DNA of 59,156 nt from Bacteroidota bacterium (GCA_013288235.1 JABDCF010000010.1:1-59156); one strand, 5' to 3'; shown: positions 25,903-36,917, counted from the first letter of the stretch. A program made the numbers and translations. Notes: generated from the sequence alone by a model not told the origin.

Positions 25903-26486
25903 TGTGCTTTGTTACTCCTTTCTTTTGGCCGATCAGCGCTTTTACGGGGTGTTTCAAGCAATGCCCTAAGTCTTTTTTTCGCTTCGGCTAAATGCCAGCG
26001 CGATGTGCCTTCGCTTATATTTAGTTGTTCGCCTATTTCTTTATGTGTAAAACCATCCAGCACCGATAAATTAAAAACGGTTTGGGTTGCAAAAGGCAAT
26101 GTTCGTACGTTTTGTAAAATATCTTCAAAAAAAAGCTTTTCTAATATCGAGGGGTTGATAAATATTTCTTCCCCGTCACTCTCTGAAACGGTTGCTGTGC
26201 TGAATTTCAACTCTTTGCGGCAAAGGTCGATCGAGGTAAAAATCATGATCTTCCTGATCCAGCCGCCCAGTTCCCCCTTATCTGTATCAAAATTTTGAAT
26301 GGCCTGAAATACTTTTAAAAAGCCCATATTGAAGGCCTCTTTGGCAAGCTCCTTATCGGGCAAATAGCTGTAACATACCCGCAACATATCGGCATGGAAC
26401 AGCTTATACAAGGCCTCCTGGGCCACGCGTTCATTATTAATACATCCTTTAACCAGTTTTTCAGCTTGCTTTTTGGATAGATTCAT
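25899..26486 (-). CDS. ECF sigma-70 family RNA polymerase sigma factor
   Basis: The 195-residue protein has sigma region 2 (KEAFNMGFLKVFQAIQNFD, then GGWIRKIMIFTSIDLCRK) and region 4 with its helix-turn-helix (HKEIGEQLNISEGTSRWHLAEAKKRLR). There is no region 1 or 3, as usual for extracytoplasmic-function sigma factors. It is the first gene of a two-gene unit with the membrane/barrel protein downstream, with which it overlaps by four bases. The stimulus is unknown; Bacteroidota factors of this type often answer to surface signals. Confidence 0.9.
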   Translation of the reverse strand: MNLSKKQAEKLVKGCINNERVAQEALYKLFHADMLRVCYSYLPDKELAKEAFNMGFLKVFQAIQNFDTDKGELGGWIRKIMIFTSIDLCRKELKFSTATVSESDGEEIFINPSILEKLFFEDILQNVRTLPFATQTVFNLSVLDGFTHKEIGEQLNISEGTSRWHLAEAKKRLRALLETPRKSADRPKERSNKAQ

Positions 26487-26564
26487 TCAAAAAATTCACT
26501 TTTGAAGCGCCACTGGTAAACTCTTCGTATATCGGTCATCAAACGTTGGGTGTGTTGGTTTATT

Positions 26565-26691
26565 TAGTTGATTGGGTTGGATTGGGTTGATTAAGTTGGA
26601 TTGGGTTGATCAAGTTAAACTATTATAATTACGTTTTATTCCACATAAATGTAACAACACCTAATCAACTTAATTAACCCAATCCAACTAC
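26565..26691. repeat. Two-armed GGTTGGATTGGGTTGATT array
   Basis: The left arm (26565-26616) repeats gttgattgggttggattggg-type words, and the right arm (26659-26691) holds the inverted words ctaatcaacttaattaaccc and aatccaac. About 42 bp of AT-rich DNA lies between the arms. It sits between the sigma factor and a lipoprotein gene. The same words, one arm only, are at 4300-4376. Confidence 0.7.
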
Positions 26692-26695
26692 CACC

Positions 26696-27457
26696 TTACT
26701 TACTTATCTGCTGGGGCGATATCATTACCCCGGATGTGTACTTCCAGTCAAAGGAAATAGTTGTTGATGCCACAACGATATTGCCTATATAAGTAGTACC
26801 GTTTAAATTTACAGTTAAAGGGTAAGTACCATTGGCCAGCGGCACAAGTGCATGCTGGTTAAAATTAATACCTGCACTCAGAGCGGCCGTATTGGTGTTA
26901 CAATTAGCTAACTGTTGTACGCCCGTAAATGAAAGGGTAAAATTATTATAAACATCAAGATAATAGCTAAAAACCAACCTGCCTGATGCGCAGTAGTAAT
27001 CAGTGGTTTTAGCTATAAAATAAATATAGCTTGTATCGCCGGCCTTATTTTTAAAATAGTTGGGGGTTAAAGTGATCTGATCGCCGGTTAGCGGAACAAG
27101 GGCGCTTTTATTGGGGTTTACGTAAACAGCGCTGTTTACGGTAATAGTGGTGGTAGCAGGGATTGCGCCATTATCGCTTACTTTAACAGTATAGCTCCCG
27201 GCTTTGGTAAATTCTATTTGCGCTGTATTGTTTCGGGTGATCAGTGTATCGTAACCTGAAGGAACAATGCTCCATTTTAGGGAATCTGACACCTTTGCGC
27301 CGACAAGCTCCAGTGAATCCGGCTGATCGATCTTTACATTGTACGAGGTGGCAACAAGCTGGCCATTTAACCCCGTTAAATTACCGTATTTATTACACGC
27401 CGATATAACAAATACCACAAGCAAAAAAGTAAAGAAGCCGTAAATTGAGTATTTCAT
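26696..27457 (-). CDS. Hypothetical lipoprotein with PKD-like domain
   Basis: The 253-residue protein has a lipoprotein signal peptide with Cys at 21 (FVISAC followed by NKYG). Residues about 35-110 look like a PKD/Ig-type domain: SLKWSIVPSGYDTLIT, then AQIEFTKAGSYTVKVSDNG. The second half is unrecognised and contains two cysteines. It is probably displayed at the cell envelope. It lies immediately upstream, across a repeat array, of the ECF sigma gene on the same strand, but the array makes co-transcription uncertain. Confidence 0.75.
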   Translation of the reverse strand: MKYSIYGFFTFLLVVFVISACNKYGNLTGLNGQLVATSYNVKIDQPDSLELVGAKVSDSLKWSIVPSGYDTLITRNNTAQIEFTKAGSYTVKVSDNGAIPATTTITVNSAVYVNPNKSALVPLTGDQITLTPNYFKNKAGDTSYIYFIAKTTDYYCASGRLVFSYYLDVYNNFTLSFTGVQQLANCNTNTAALSAGINFNQHALVPLANGTYPLTVNLNGTTYIGNIVVASTTISFDWKYTSGVMISPQQISK

Positions 27458-27527
27458 TTTTTTAAATTTAGGTGATTAATAATTCTGTTTTATTGCATCA
27501 TCGTAATAAAAGGGGGAAACGTTGGGG

Positions 27528-27600
27528 TCGATTTCGGATGTCGGATTTTCGTCCCGATAGCTATCGGGATCGGATTTATTGTGATTTCGGATATTTTTCT
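27528..27600. repeat. Palindrome TCCCGATAGCTATCGGGA within TTTCGGAT words
   Basis: A perfect 18-bp palindrome lies at 27552-27569, with atttcggatgtcggatttt to its left and gatttcggatat to its right. The gap 27458-27794 between divergent genes holds this and AT-rich DNA. A 71-codon frame through it follows the repeat words and looks non-coding. Confidence 0.6.
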
Positions 27601-27794
27601 CTTCGTTATTCTGATTTATTTTCTTCTTCAGGTTACAAATTTTATATATTTGTTATAGCTCCTGCCAGCAGCTACGTTTCCTATTAAAGCAGCTTTACAC
27701 CTGCTATCGACCAAAAAACAGCTGAGTTTTTTATTTTTTATTGACGTGCCGCTTTTTAAATAAAGCTGTTATAACCTATATATAAATTCGAATT

Positions 27795-28559
27795 ATGGAA
27801 AATGATGTTTACTTGAAAACGGGCAGGGTATTTTTTGGAATTTCAGTTTTAGCTATCGGAGTTGTCCATATTGCAACCCGTAATTTTCCTGCCGCGTTAT
27901 TACCGGTATGGGCGTCGTTGCCGGGCCGGCAGGCGCTGGCTTATGTAAGCGGCATTATCCTGATGATCGCTGGCATACTGACACTCACAAGAAAATACAG
28001 CTTACATGGCGCATTAATTTCAACAATTATTTTTCTGTGTTTTTTGCTTTTCGTGCATATCCCGCAATTGATCATCAATTTGAAAAAACCTGGTGAGTGG
28101 ACGCCCCCCTTTGAGGTTTTAATGCTATTTGGCGGCGCGTTAACTTTGGCCGGAATTGCATTAAACCGGGATCAACATAAAATCAACGGGAGTAAATTCA
28201 TAGCAGCCGGTAAATACATTTTTGCGGTAGGGTTATTTATGTTTGCTGTGCTGCATTACCTTTTCCCTGTTGAAGTAACAGGCTTTATGCCTCTATGGAT
28301 GCCATTTAAGCTATTTTGGGCTTATTTTGTTATGTGCGCCTTTTTAGCAGCATCAGTAAGCATCTTTATTAACAAACAGGTGCGCTTATCAGAAACGTTA
28401 GTGGCTTTGATGTTTTTTATATGGGTTTGCATACTTCATTTACCGGTAGTAATAGAAAATATCCATAGCGCGAACAATTGGATCTTCGTGTTTGTGCCAT
28501 TGGCCATGAGCGGGGTGGGGTTGCTGATTGCGGGTACCACGAACCGGGTTAGGTTGTAA
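27795..28559 (+). CDS. DoxX-like membrane protein with duplicated four-helix unit
   Basis: The 254-residue protein has about eight helices, and its two halves resemble each other. Each begins with a helix carrying a conserved His (GVVHIATRNFPAALLPVWASLPG and AVLHYLFPVEVTGFMPLWMP) and later has another His-Pro or His-Leu-Pro pair (LFVHIPQLI and CILHLPVVIENI). This is the DoxX/DoxD-like pattern, here duplicated within one chain. Family members are small membrane proteins linked loosely to redox metabolism; the function here is unknown. It stands alone. Confidence 0.65.
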   Translation: MENDVYLKTGRVFFGISVLAIGVVHIATRNFPAALLPVWASLPGRQALAYVSGIILMIAGILTLTRKYSLHGALISTIIFLCFLLFVHIPQLIINLKKPGEWTPPFEVLMLFGGALTLAGIALNRDQHKINGSKFIAAGKYIFAVGLFMFAVLHYLFPVEVTGFMPLWMPFKLFWAYFVMCAFLAASVSIFINKQVRLSETLVALMFFIWVCILHLPVVIENIHSANNWIFVFVPLAMSGVGLLIAGTTNRVRL

Positions 28560-28731
28560 TGTCGCTACTTTAAAGAATTTAACATTGACCTGATCGCGCT
28601 TCCAGCCTCCCACCAGCAGGGTGATTTAAAAAAACACGTTTTCTGACCGGGTTATTTACATCACATACACAAAAAACTGTTCAATTTTTATTAATTTCGA
28701 AGCTGAATTATTCCCAATTGATCATACCCCG

Positions 28732-30018
28732 ATGAAAAGAACTGCTTTTTTTATAGTTGTATTGCTTTTCGCCTTTAAAGCGCTTGCACAGGCCGAACCG
28801 GCTAACTATACTGCTGCATTAACTAAGTTTAAACATTATTATAATAACAACGAGCCTGACAGCATTTTTACGATGTTCAGTCCTGAAATGAAGGCTGCCC
28901 TGCCGCTGGAAAACTTTAAGCCTACTACTATACAGTTAAAATCGCAATATGGCGAACTTGTTAAAACTGATTTTGTTAAATATGGCAACTCGCTTGCTGT
29001 TTATAAGGCTACCTTTAAAAACAGCACTTTCTTATTGAATTTATCGCTGAACGCCCAAAATAAATTAACCGGCCTGCTTTTAAGCCCTTACAAAGAAGAC
29101 AGCACACCGCAAGCCGCACTTGACCCTGCGATCATCGAGTCGCCGGTGCTATTAAAAACTTTATCCGGCTCTATTTCGGGTACATTGACTATGCCTAAAA
29201 AAGCGGATGGAAAAATCCCGGTGGTTTTAATAATCGGCGATTCGGGCCCAACCGACAGAGATGGAAATAATGCTAAAGCCGATATTTCGGCAAATACTTA
29301 TAAACTGTTAGCTCACGAACTTGGTAAAAACGGCATAGCCTCGGTGCGGTACGATAAGCGCATGGTTGGCGAAAGCGTAAGTACCACCAAAGAATCGCAG
29401 TTACGTATCGATGATTACAGCGATGATGCCGTAGGATTAATCGAAATGCTGAATGATGACCAGCGGTTTTCGAAGATCATCGTTTTCGGCCATGGCGAAG
29501 GTGCGTTGGTTTGTATGATGGCAATGGCCGACCAGCCGGTTAAAGCCTATATTTCGGCGGAAGGCGAAAGCGAACAGGGTGATAAAATACTGACTGATGA
29601 GATGAAACTGAAGCCCAAATACCAGGCCGATGAATTTCAAACCATTTTAGATAGCTTACGCAAAGGCAAAACCACTCCTATTGTCGACCCCTCATTATAT
29701 TATATAGCCAGGCCAAGTATCCAGGTTTTTTTAATGTCCTGGTGCCGTTGCATCCCTTTAAAGGGCATGAAAAAAGTGAAAGTGCCTACTTTAATTATTC
29801 AGGGGACTACCGACCTGAAAGTAAAGACCGACAATGCTGAAAAATTAAAAAAAGCGAAATCGGATGCAGAATTATTGATTATTAAGGGCATGAACCACGA
29901 ATTAAAAGATGCACCTGCCGATGAGGAACAAAACCTTGCCACCTATAGCAAGCCGGACCTTCCGCTTAATGCAGAAATGGTAAGCGGCGTCGTTGCTTTT
30001 GTGAATAAGGTTAAATAG
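28732..30018 (+). CDS. Secreted alpha/beta-hydrolase with DUF3887 domain, catalytic Ser replaced
   Basis: The 428-residue protein has a signal peptide (cleavage near residue 19, ALA-Q), a DUF3887 domain (about 25-115) and an alpha/beta-hydrolase domain (about 145-428). The oxyanion-hole stretch IIGDSGPTDRDGNN is typical of the family. The nucleophile elbow, normally GHSEGS, reads GHGEGA: residue 255 is Gly (codon GGC at 29494-29496) instead of Ser. The histidine (GMNHEL) and a candidate Asp (GTTDLK) remain. As read, the protein should lack normal hydrolase activity. One base change (A to G in AGC) would explain it. Confidence 0.85.
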   Translation: MKRTAFFIVVLLFAFKALAQAEPANYTAALTKFKHYYNNNEPDSIFTMFSPEMKAALPLENFKPTTIQLKSQYGELVKTDFVKYGNSLAVYKATFKNSTFLLNLSLNAQNKLTGLLLSPYKEDSTPQAALDPAIIESPVLLKTLSGSISGTLTMPKKADGKIPVVLIIGDSGPTDRDGNNAKADISANTYKLLAHELGKNGIASVRYDKRMVGESVSTTKESQLRIDDYSDDAVGLIEMLNDDQRFSKIIVFGHGEGALVCMMAMADQPVKAYISAEGESEQGDKILTDEMKLKPKYQADEFQTILDSLRKGKTTPIVDPSLYYIARPSIQVFLMSWCRCIPLKGMKKVKVPTLIIQGTTDLKVKTDNAEKLKKAKSDAELLIIKGMNHELKDAPADEEQNLATYSKPDLPLNAEMVSGVVAFVNKVK

Positions 30019-30022
30019 GCCC

Positions 30023-30496
30023 TTACTTCCAATCTCCCAAAAACCTCCTTATGGTCAGTATCTCACCAATATGGTAAGCATTGTGATCAGCTATTTGTAA
30101 AGCTTCGCGCAGGATGGTTTGCCCATCGCCATGTTGCAGCTTTTGATAAATATCAATATGCTCCATCAGTTCGATAAATTCATCCAGGTCGTTGTCTATC
30201 TGTAATAATGATCCCTCCCACGCGCTGTCATCTTTGGGAGCGCTTTCTTTCGGCCAGTAATCTTCGGGCCACCTTGGCGATTTGTGCTCAGCATCCTTAC
30301 TAAATTGAAGCATATCCCATTGTGCTATGCGTATATGCTCCACCAACTGCCATATACTATAAGGCATATGCTGCGGCTTTTGGCCTTGATGATCCGCAGG
30401 TAAACCTTTCAGCGCATCGTGCAATGAGACATGTGCGCTACCACCAAGCAACAACTTTTTTAATTCTTCAATTACTAATTTATGCTGATCATCCAT
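30023..30496 (-). CDS. DinB family protein
   Basis: The 157-residue protein has the DinB/YfiT four-helix pattern. A first His lies in WQLVEHIRIAQWDML (about residue 53), and the closing pair lies in DHNAYHIGEILTIRR (about 134-150). The three histidines form the metal site of the fold. Some members are thiol-dependent transferases such as bacillithiol or mycothiol S-transferases, but the substrate here is unknown. It is convergent with the hydrolase gene, four bases apart. Confidence 0.85.
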   Translation of the reverse strand: MDDQHKLVIEELKKLLLGGSAHVSLHDALKGLPADHQGQKPQHMPYSIWQLVEHIRIAQWDMLQFSKDAEHKSPRWPEDYWPKESAPKDDSAWEGSLLQIDNDLDEFIELMEHIDIYQKLQHGDGQTILREALQIADHNAYHIGEILTIRRFLGDWK

Positions 30497-30679
30497 AATA
30501 CTAAAGCTTTCAAATTGAACAAAAATGATTTAAATTGGTTGAAAAATATATCAATTAATTACTGGTATTGCCCGTTTAAGCAAGTATCCTGATATTTTTA
30601 CAGAAGAAATTATGTTCTTTTAATTTATTACCGTTAAATGTTTTAAGTTTATGCATCAAAACATAACCTGGTAAACCCC

Positions 30680-32422
30680 GTGATAAAGAAAATATTAATT
30701 ACAGCTGTTTTAATTACAACATTCCTGTTAGGTTGCAAAAAAGATGGTGGCGTTGGGCCGCAGCAAGGCAGGGACGATGCAGCATTTGCTATTTACGAAA
30801 ACTCTTTCCTCGAAGGCCTATGGAAATTAGACCCTGACCAGGCTACCATGGCTGGTTACCACAAATATGATAGCCTGTTGTTTGTGCCCGATGATAAATC
30901 GAGGGATAAGCGGGTGAATTATGCAAAAGTGCAATTGGATTCGTTAAGCAGGTTTGATGTAACAACCTTAAATGATGCCAATAAAATAGATTACCACATT
31001 ATGCAAAACCAGGCAGAAATGATGGAATGGAAAGTTCAGGAATTAAAATCTTACCAATGGGACCCGACGCAATACAATATTACAGGCACCTTTGCATATA
31101 TTGTTAACGAGCCCTACGCCCCGCTTGCCAAACGTTTACGCAATTTTTATGAAAAAATGGCAAATATACCGGCCTATTTTAAGGAAGCCGAAAAACAAGT
31201 GAAAAGCCCGGTTGCCGAACTGACCAGCCTGGCCGCCGGGCAGCTCACCGCAGGTGCCGGGATATTTGAAAAAGACTTTGCCGATTCTTTAAAGAAATCA
31301 AATATCCCACAGGGGGAGCAAAAACAAATGCTTGACCGTGCACATACATCTGCCGAAACGATAAAAGCTTTTGCAGAGTGGCTAACAGCGTTGAAAAATG
31401 ATAAACCGCGAAGCTTCAGGCTGGGAAAGGAACTTTACGACGCTAAATTTAAATATGAGATACAGGCCGAATTGGGTGCCCAGCAAATCTACAACGCAGC
31501 AGTGGAGCGTAAAAAATCCATCCACCACGAAATGGCAAAACTGAGCAAAAAGCTTTGGCCTAAATATTTTGGTACAAAACCAATGCCTGCCGATTCGCTC
31601 GAGCTGATCTCCCAGGTTATAGATACACTTTCTTCAAAACATGTGCAGCCTGGTGAGTTTCAACGGGCTATTGAAAACGAGTTACCAAAGCTGATCTCCT
31701 TTATCAAAGCCAAAGACCTGCTTACGCTGGACCTGTCGAAACCATTGATCGTGCGTAAAGAGCCTGGCTATATGGCAGGCGTAGCAGGCGCATCGGAAAG
31801 CTCGCCGGGGCCGTATGACAAGGACGGTAATTCGTATTTCAACGTTGGCAACCTCAACGGGCCGGAGTATAACCAGTATATTTTACAGATATTATGCATC
31901 CACGAAGGTATCCCGGGTCATTATGTGCAGCAAACTTACGCCAATAAGTCGCCAAGCCTTATTAAATCAATCTTTGGTAATAACGCTATGATAGAGGGGT
32001 GGGCGGTTTACGGCGAAGAAATGATGCTTGATAACGGCTTTGCCAATGATGAGCCAGAAATGCGGCTGATGTGGTATAAATGGCACCTTCGTTCGGTTTG
32101 CAATACTATACTGGATTATGGTGTACACACGCAAAATATGGCAAGACAGGATGGTTTAAAATTACTGACACATGAAGCGTTTCAGCAAGAGGCCGAAGCC
32201 GAGGGAAAATGGAAACGTGTAACCGTTAGCAGTGTACAATTAGATAGCTATTTTACCGGATATAAAGAGATAACAGACCTGCGCGAAGCGTACAAAAAGA
32301 AAATTAACGAAAAGTATAAGTTAAAAGATTTTAACGAAAAATTTTTAAGCTATGGCAGTGCGCCGGTGAAATATATTAAGGAAGCCATGCTGGCGAAAGG
32401 GAGTGGCAGTAGTGGTGGGTAG
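30680..32422 (+). CDS. DUF885 family lipoprotein, zinc metalloprotein
   Basis: The 580-residue protein has a lipoprotein signal peptide (LLGC near residue 19). The DUF885 signature is clear: HEGIPGH at 408-414, followed by EGWAVYGEE at 439, giving two His and one or two Glu as zinc ligands. DUF885 proteins are thought to be carboxypeptidase-like peptidases, but few have been tested. The start codon is GTG at 30680; no ATG fits the signal peptide. It is a single gene followed by a repeat-rich, gene-poor stretch. Confidence 0.88.
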   Translation: MIKKILITAVLITTFLLGCKKDGGVGPQQGRDDAAFAIYENSFLEGLWKLDPDQATMAGYHKYDSLLFVPDDKSRDKRVNYAKVQLDSLSRFDVTTLNDANKIDYHIMQNQAEMMEWKVQELKSYQWDPTQYNITGTFAYIVNEPYAPLAKRLRNFYEKMANIPAYFKEAEKQVKSPVAELTSLAAGQLTAGAGIFEKDFADSLKKSNIPQGEQKQMLDRAHTSAETIKAFAEWLTALKNDKPRSFRLGKELYDAKFKYEIQAELGAQQIYNAAVERKKSIHHEMAKLSKKLWPKYFGTKPMPADSLELISQVIDTLSSKHVQPGEFQRAIENELPKLISFIKAKDLLTLDLSKPLIVRKEPGYMAGVAGASESSPGPYDKDGNSYFNVGNLNGPEYNQYILQILCIHEGIPGHYVQQTYANKSPSLIKSIFGNNAMIEGWAVYGEEMMLDNGFANDEPEMRLMWYKWHLRSVCNTILDYGVHTQNMARQDGLKLLTHEAFQQEAEAEGKWKRVTVSSVQLDSYFTGYKEITDLREAYKKKINEKYKLKDFNEKFLSYGSAPVKYIKEAMLAKGSGSSGG

Positions 32423-32428
32423 CAGCCG

Positions 32429-32513
32429 TGCGCAGTAAACAGTTTTCAGTGTGCAGTTTGCTTATTAGCAGCCACTGCAAACTGCCTGCCGACGACTGCA
32501 AACTGACCAATTG
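32429..32513. repeat. CAGTTTGCAGT word array
   Basis: The words cagttttcagtgtgcagtttgc and, inverted, actgcaaactgcc and gactgcaaactgacc follow the DUF885 gene directly. A fragment of the same array, tttcagtttgcagc, follows ligA at 36921-36950. Non-coding. Confidence 0.6.
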
Positions 32514-32838
32514 GCATCGATATTGCAGGCTGGGGGAAATTTAAATGCAATTTCTTTTATTACGATAATATAATTATAAGTACTGGTTTGTTATTTAATG
32601 CTATAGTTAACATATAAATTTATAATTAAGCGCAGAAACAGATACTATTTTACCTCGTTTTATTAAATTTCGACGCACCTGCAGTTGTTTTTTATAAAAT
32701 TTATTAAATTTAAAATGTAGAAATTATTGCCCAATTTGGGTATATTTTTTCACATTTTTTCCCAGTGTTTTTTCAATAAATAAAAAAATAAAAAAATAAA
32801 TTCACCCTACTTTACGGGGATGCGGTTTTTACGCGTTG
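32514..32838. other. AT-rich non-coding stretch
   Basis: This stretch holds long A/T runs and no frame that looks like protein on either strand. It may carry the promoter of the small ORF at 32889. I see nothing else in it. Confidence 0.5.
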
Positions 32839-32857
32839 GGTATGATTTTTGCATACC
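32839..32857 (+). promoter_or_regulatory. Inverted repeat GGTATG-N7-CATACC over a near-consensus -7 box
   Basis: The arms ggtatg (32839-32844) and catacc (32852-32857) enclose atttttg. The string GATTTTTG differs from TAnnTTTG at one base. It lies 32 bp upstream of the small ORF. It could be an operator or a chance hairpin. Confidence 0.3.
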
Positions 32858-32888
32858 TTATTATTATTTACTCTCAAACTGCATTATC

Positions 32889-32990
32889 ATGACTACACTC
32901 GCTTGGATCGGAATAATAATACAGGCAGTTCCTGTATTTTTCATCATCAAAGTAAGCATTTCGATGATCAAAGATAGAAGCTTGCATTAA
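32889..32990 (+). CDS. 33-residue hydrophobic small protein
   Basis: An ATG at 32889 opens 33 codons: a short polar start (MTTLAW), about 18 hydrophobic residues (IGIIIQAVPVFFIIKVSI) and a basic end (SMIKDRSLH). This is the style of a single-pass membrane microprotein. It is followed 50 bp later by a strong terminator and preceded by a possible promoter. The whole would be a short transcript of about 200 bases in an otherwise empty stretch of almost 1 kb. I know no family. It could instead mark a small RNA. Confidence 0.4.
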   Translation: MTTLAWIGIIIQAVPVFFIIKVSISMIKDRSLH

Positions 32991-33040
32991 TAGGTAAAGC
33001 TTTTTTAATTGTTATTTTTCAATGATATTCTATCATAGGT

Positions 33041-33073
33041 AAAGCTCTCGCTCCAAAGGCGAGAGCTTTTTTT
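33041..33073 (+). terminator. Strong rho-independent terminator
   Basis: A perfect 11-bp stem aaagctctcgc / gcgagagcttt with a seven-base loop (33052-33058) is followed by a T-run. It ends a plus-strand transcript that can only come from the small-ORF region. Confidence 0.85.
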
Positions 33074-33141
33074 GTAACCCATCTTGTACCCTTTGCGTAT
33101 AAGCAGGGGAGTGAATATTTAATGATAATGCTAGTTTGAGT

Positions 33142-33172
33142 AATAGCCAGGGTTGAGAGCCTGGCTATTTCT
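33142..33172 (+). terminator. Hairpin, possible second terminator
   Basis: The arms aatagccagg (33142-33151) and cctggctatt (33160-33169) are perfect inverted copies with an eight-base loop, but only a broken T-run follows. The stretch after it (33174-33321) contains a tatgggctacgcccatcg phrase and AT-rich DNA with no gene. Confidence 0.45.
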
Positions 33173-33321
33173 ATTTGCGTTCGACCAGTCTATGGGCTAC
33201 GCCCATCGATGATATATTAGTCTCCTTCAGGGACTTTGGATTTAAGGGAAAAATGGGCAATCCCCGGTGATTTACCGGATGCCTGTAAAAATGTCATAAT
33301 TTTATTTACGCCTATCCCTCC

Positions 33322-33352
33322 TTTGCCACACTGAAACTTTATAATATCTTTA
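33322..33352 (+). promoter_or_regulatory. Promoter for the DUF6263 gene
   Basis: TTTG at 33322-33325 and TATCTTTA at 33345-33352 are 19 bp apart. The -7 box differs from TAnnTTTG at the last base. The expected start of transcription is about 28 bases before the ATG at 33387. Confidence 0.45.
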
Positions 33353-33386
33353 TCTACCGATTTAAAAACCGGAGCATCTTAATATT

Positions 33387-34307
33387 ATGAAATATTTTTT
33401 ATCCTTCCTTTTGTTATTTACCATGCTGGCCCCATGCACCGCGCAGAAATATAAGCTTGGGTTAAACCTTGTAAAGGGTGATACTTATTACCTTGCCAGT
33501 GCCGGCACTTCAACAATAGTGCAAAGTGTTGATGGACACGAAAACAAAGTTAATCTTGCTTTGGCATTTAAAATTGCATTTAAGGTTACCGGCATAACCG
33601 ATTCCCTTTATCGTATGGAAGTAAGCTATCAATCGCTCGATATGAAAATTAACATGGCCGATACTACCATAGAAATGGATTCGAAAAAAAACAGCGTACT
33701 CGATGTACCTTCATCCATAGTAGCTGCCATAATGAATAAACCTTTTAATATCACGTTAAGCAAAAGCGGTAAAATAAGATCGGTTGAAAATTTTGAGAAA
33801 ATGATCAACGACGTATTTGATGGCTTTACTAAAATTGACTCGACGAAAAAGCAACAGATAAAAAAACAGTTTATGCAATCGTTTGGCGTAAATTCGTTTA
33901 AGGATATCCTGGAAATGGGCACCGCAATTTTTCCTCAAAAAGCCGTTGCCAAAAATGATACCTGGATAGTAAACAGCAACGTAGAGGCACCCGCAAAGGC
34001 AAATGTTCAAACAATTTATCAGCTAATAGATGCAACAGCTGATGCTTACCAAATACACGGCGATGGCACAATGATATCGGATAAGAATGCTCTTCCCGCA
34101 GAAATAAGCGGACTCCCAATGAAATACGATCTTAACGGAACTATGCTAACCGATGTTAAGGTGAATAAAAATACAGGGTGGATAAGTGAAGTTAATTTAA
34201 AGCAACTGATGTCGGGCAATTTACAAATATCAGATAATCCCCAGGTGCCAGGCGGCAAGACCATCCCCATGACTTTTAAAACAGAGGTAATAACAACTGG
34301 TAATTAA
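33387..34307 (+). CDS. DUF6263-like secreted protein
   Basis: The 306-residue protein has a signal peptide ending in APCTAQ near residue 19. The mature part is mostly beta-strand. It contains the pattern NKPFNITLSKSGKIRSVENFEKMI, KNDTWIVNS and KNTGWISEVN, which I associate with the DUF6263 family of Bacteroidota envelope proteins. Function unknown. It could be periplasmic or outer-membrane associated. Single gene with promoter and bidirectional terminator. Confidence 0.7.
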   Translation: MKYFLSFLLLFTMLAPCTAQKYKLGLNLVKGDTYYLASAGTSTIVQSVDGHENKVNLALAFKIAFKVTGITDSLYRMEVSYQSLDMKINMADTTIEMDSKKNSVLDVPSSIVAAIMNKPFNITLSKSGKIRSVENFEKMINDVFDGFTKIDSTKKQQIKKQFMQSFGVNSFKDILEMGTAIFPQKAVAKNDTWIVNSNVEAPAKANVQTIYQLIDATADAYQIHGDGTMISDKNALPAEISGLPMKYDLNGTMLTDVKVNKNTGWISEVNLKQLMSGNLQISDNPQVPGGKTIPMTFKTEVITTGN

Positions 34308-34357
34308 GTCGGTAGTCTTTAGTCGAAAGTTTTAAGTGTTGTGGTTTCTGATCTGAA

Positions 34358-34393
34358 ATAAGGGGGGAAACCTTCATTTTGGTTCCCCCCTTT
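34358..34393. terminator. Bidirectional terminator between convergent genes
   Basis: The stem aaggggggaaacc / ggttccccccttt has one bulged A and an eight-base loop. It lies between the DUF6263 gene (plus) and the small Trp-rich protein gene (minus). Confidence 0.75.
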
Positions 34394-34404
34394 AGGTGTG
34401 GATA

Positions 34405-34710
34405 TTATCTCCAAAAACCGCCAACCCAAACGTAACCACGATGACGGTGGCGCCAGTGGCCTGCAACCCATATAGAGCCAGGACGCGGCGGAACTGCCCA
34501 ATAACCTGCATGATATGCGTAAGTTCCTCCGGCTGGGGCCCATTCTTCTGAAACCCAAACATGGCGCGGTGAAGGGCGCATTGGCCTTGCCATTACCGGG
34601 CCGGGTCTGCCGAGGCGTGCCCCAACTACAATTTCCTGTGCGCGGCTGCTTGTAACAGCAAACAAAGTTACTGCTGATAGCACCATTAAAATTCTCGTGA
34701 TCTTTTTCAT
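34405..34710 (-). CDS. Secreted small protein with WxxGxW/YxWVxGxW repeats
   Basis: The 101-residue protein has a signal peptide ending near residue 24 (SSRAQ). The mature part contains repeated aromatic-glycine units: HVWVSEEWAPAGG, YHAGYWAVPP, IWVAGHWRHRH and YVWVGGFWR. This is the YXWGXW-repeat family of small envelope proteins, function unknown. I start it at the ATG at 34710. A frame extending to 34986 runs through a repeat and the ligA promoter region and would put the signal peptide in the middle. Single gene. Confidence 0.8.
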   Translation of the reverse strand: MKKITRILMVLSAVTLFAVTSSRAQEIVVGARLGRPGPVMARPMRPSPRHVWVSEEWAPAGGTYAYHAGYWAVPPRPGSIWVAGHWRHRHRGYVWVGGFWR

Positions 34711-34773
34711 AGCAAATTTTATTTTTGTTTTTAGTAAGACAAAATAAATGGAATAGGGTTTAAAAAAAATTTG

Positions 34774-36917
<2,144 letters not shown>

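Noticed and set aside
27472..27687. 71-codon open frame on the plus strand
   Set aside because: It runs through the TTTCGGAT words and the TCCCGATAGCTATCGGGA palindrome; the amino-acid content is repeat-driven.
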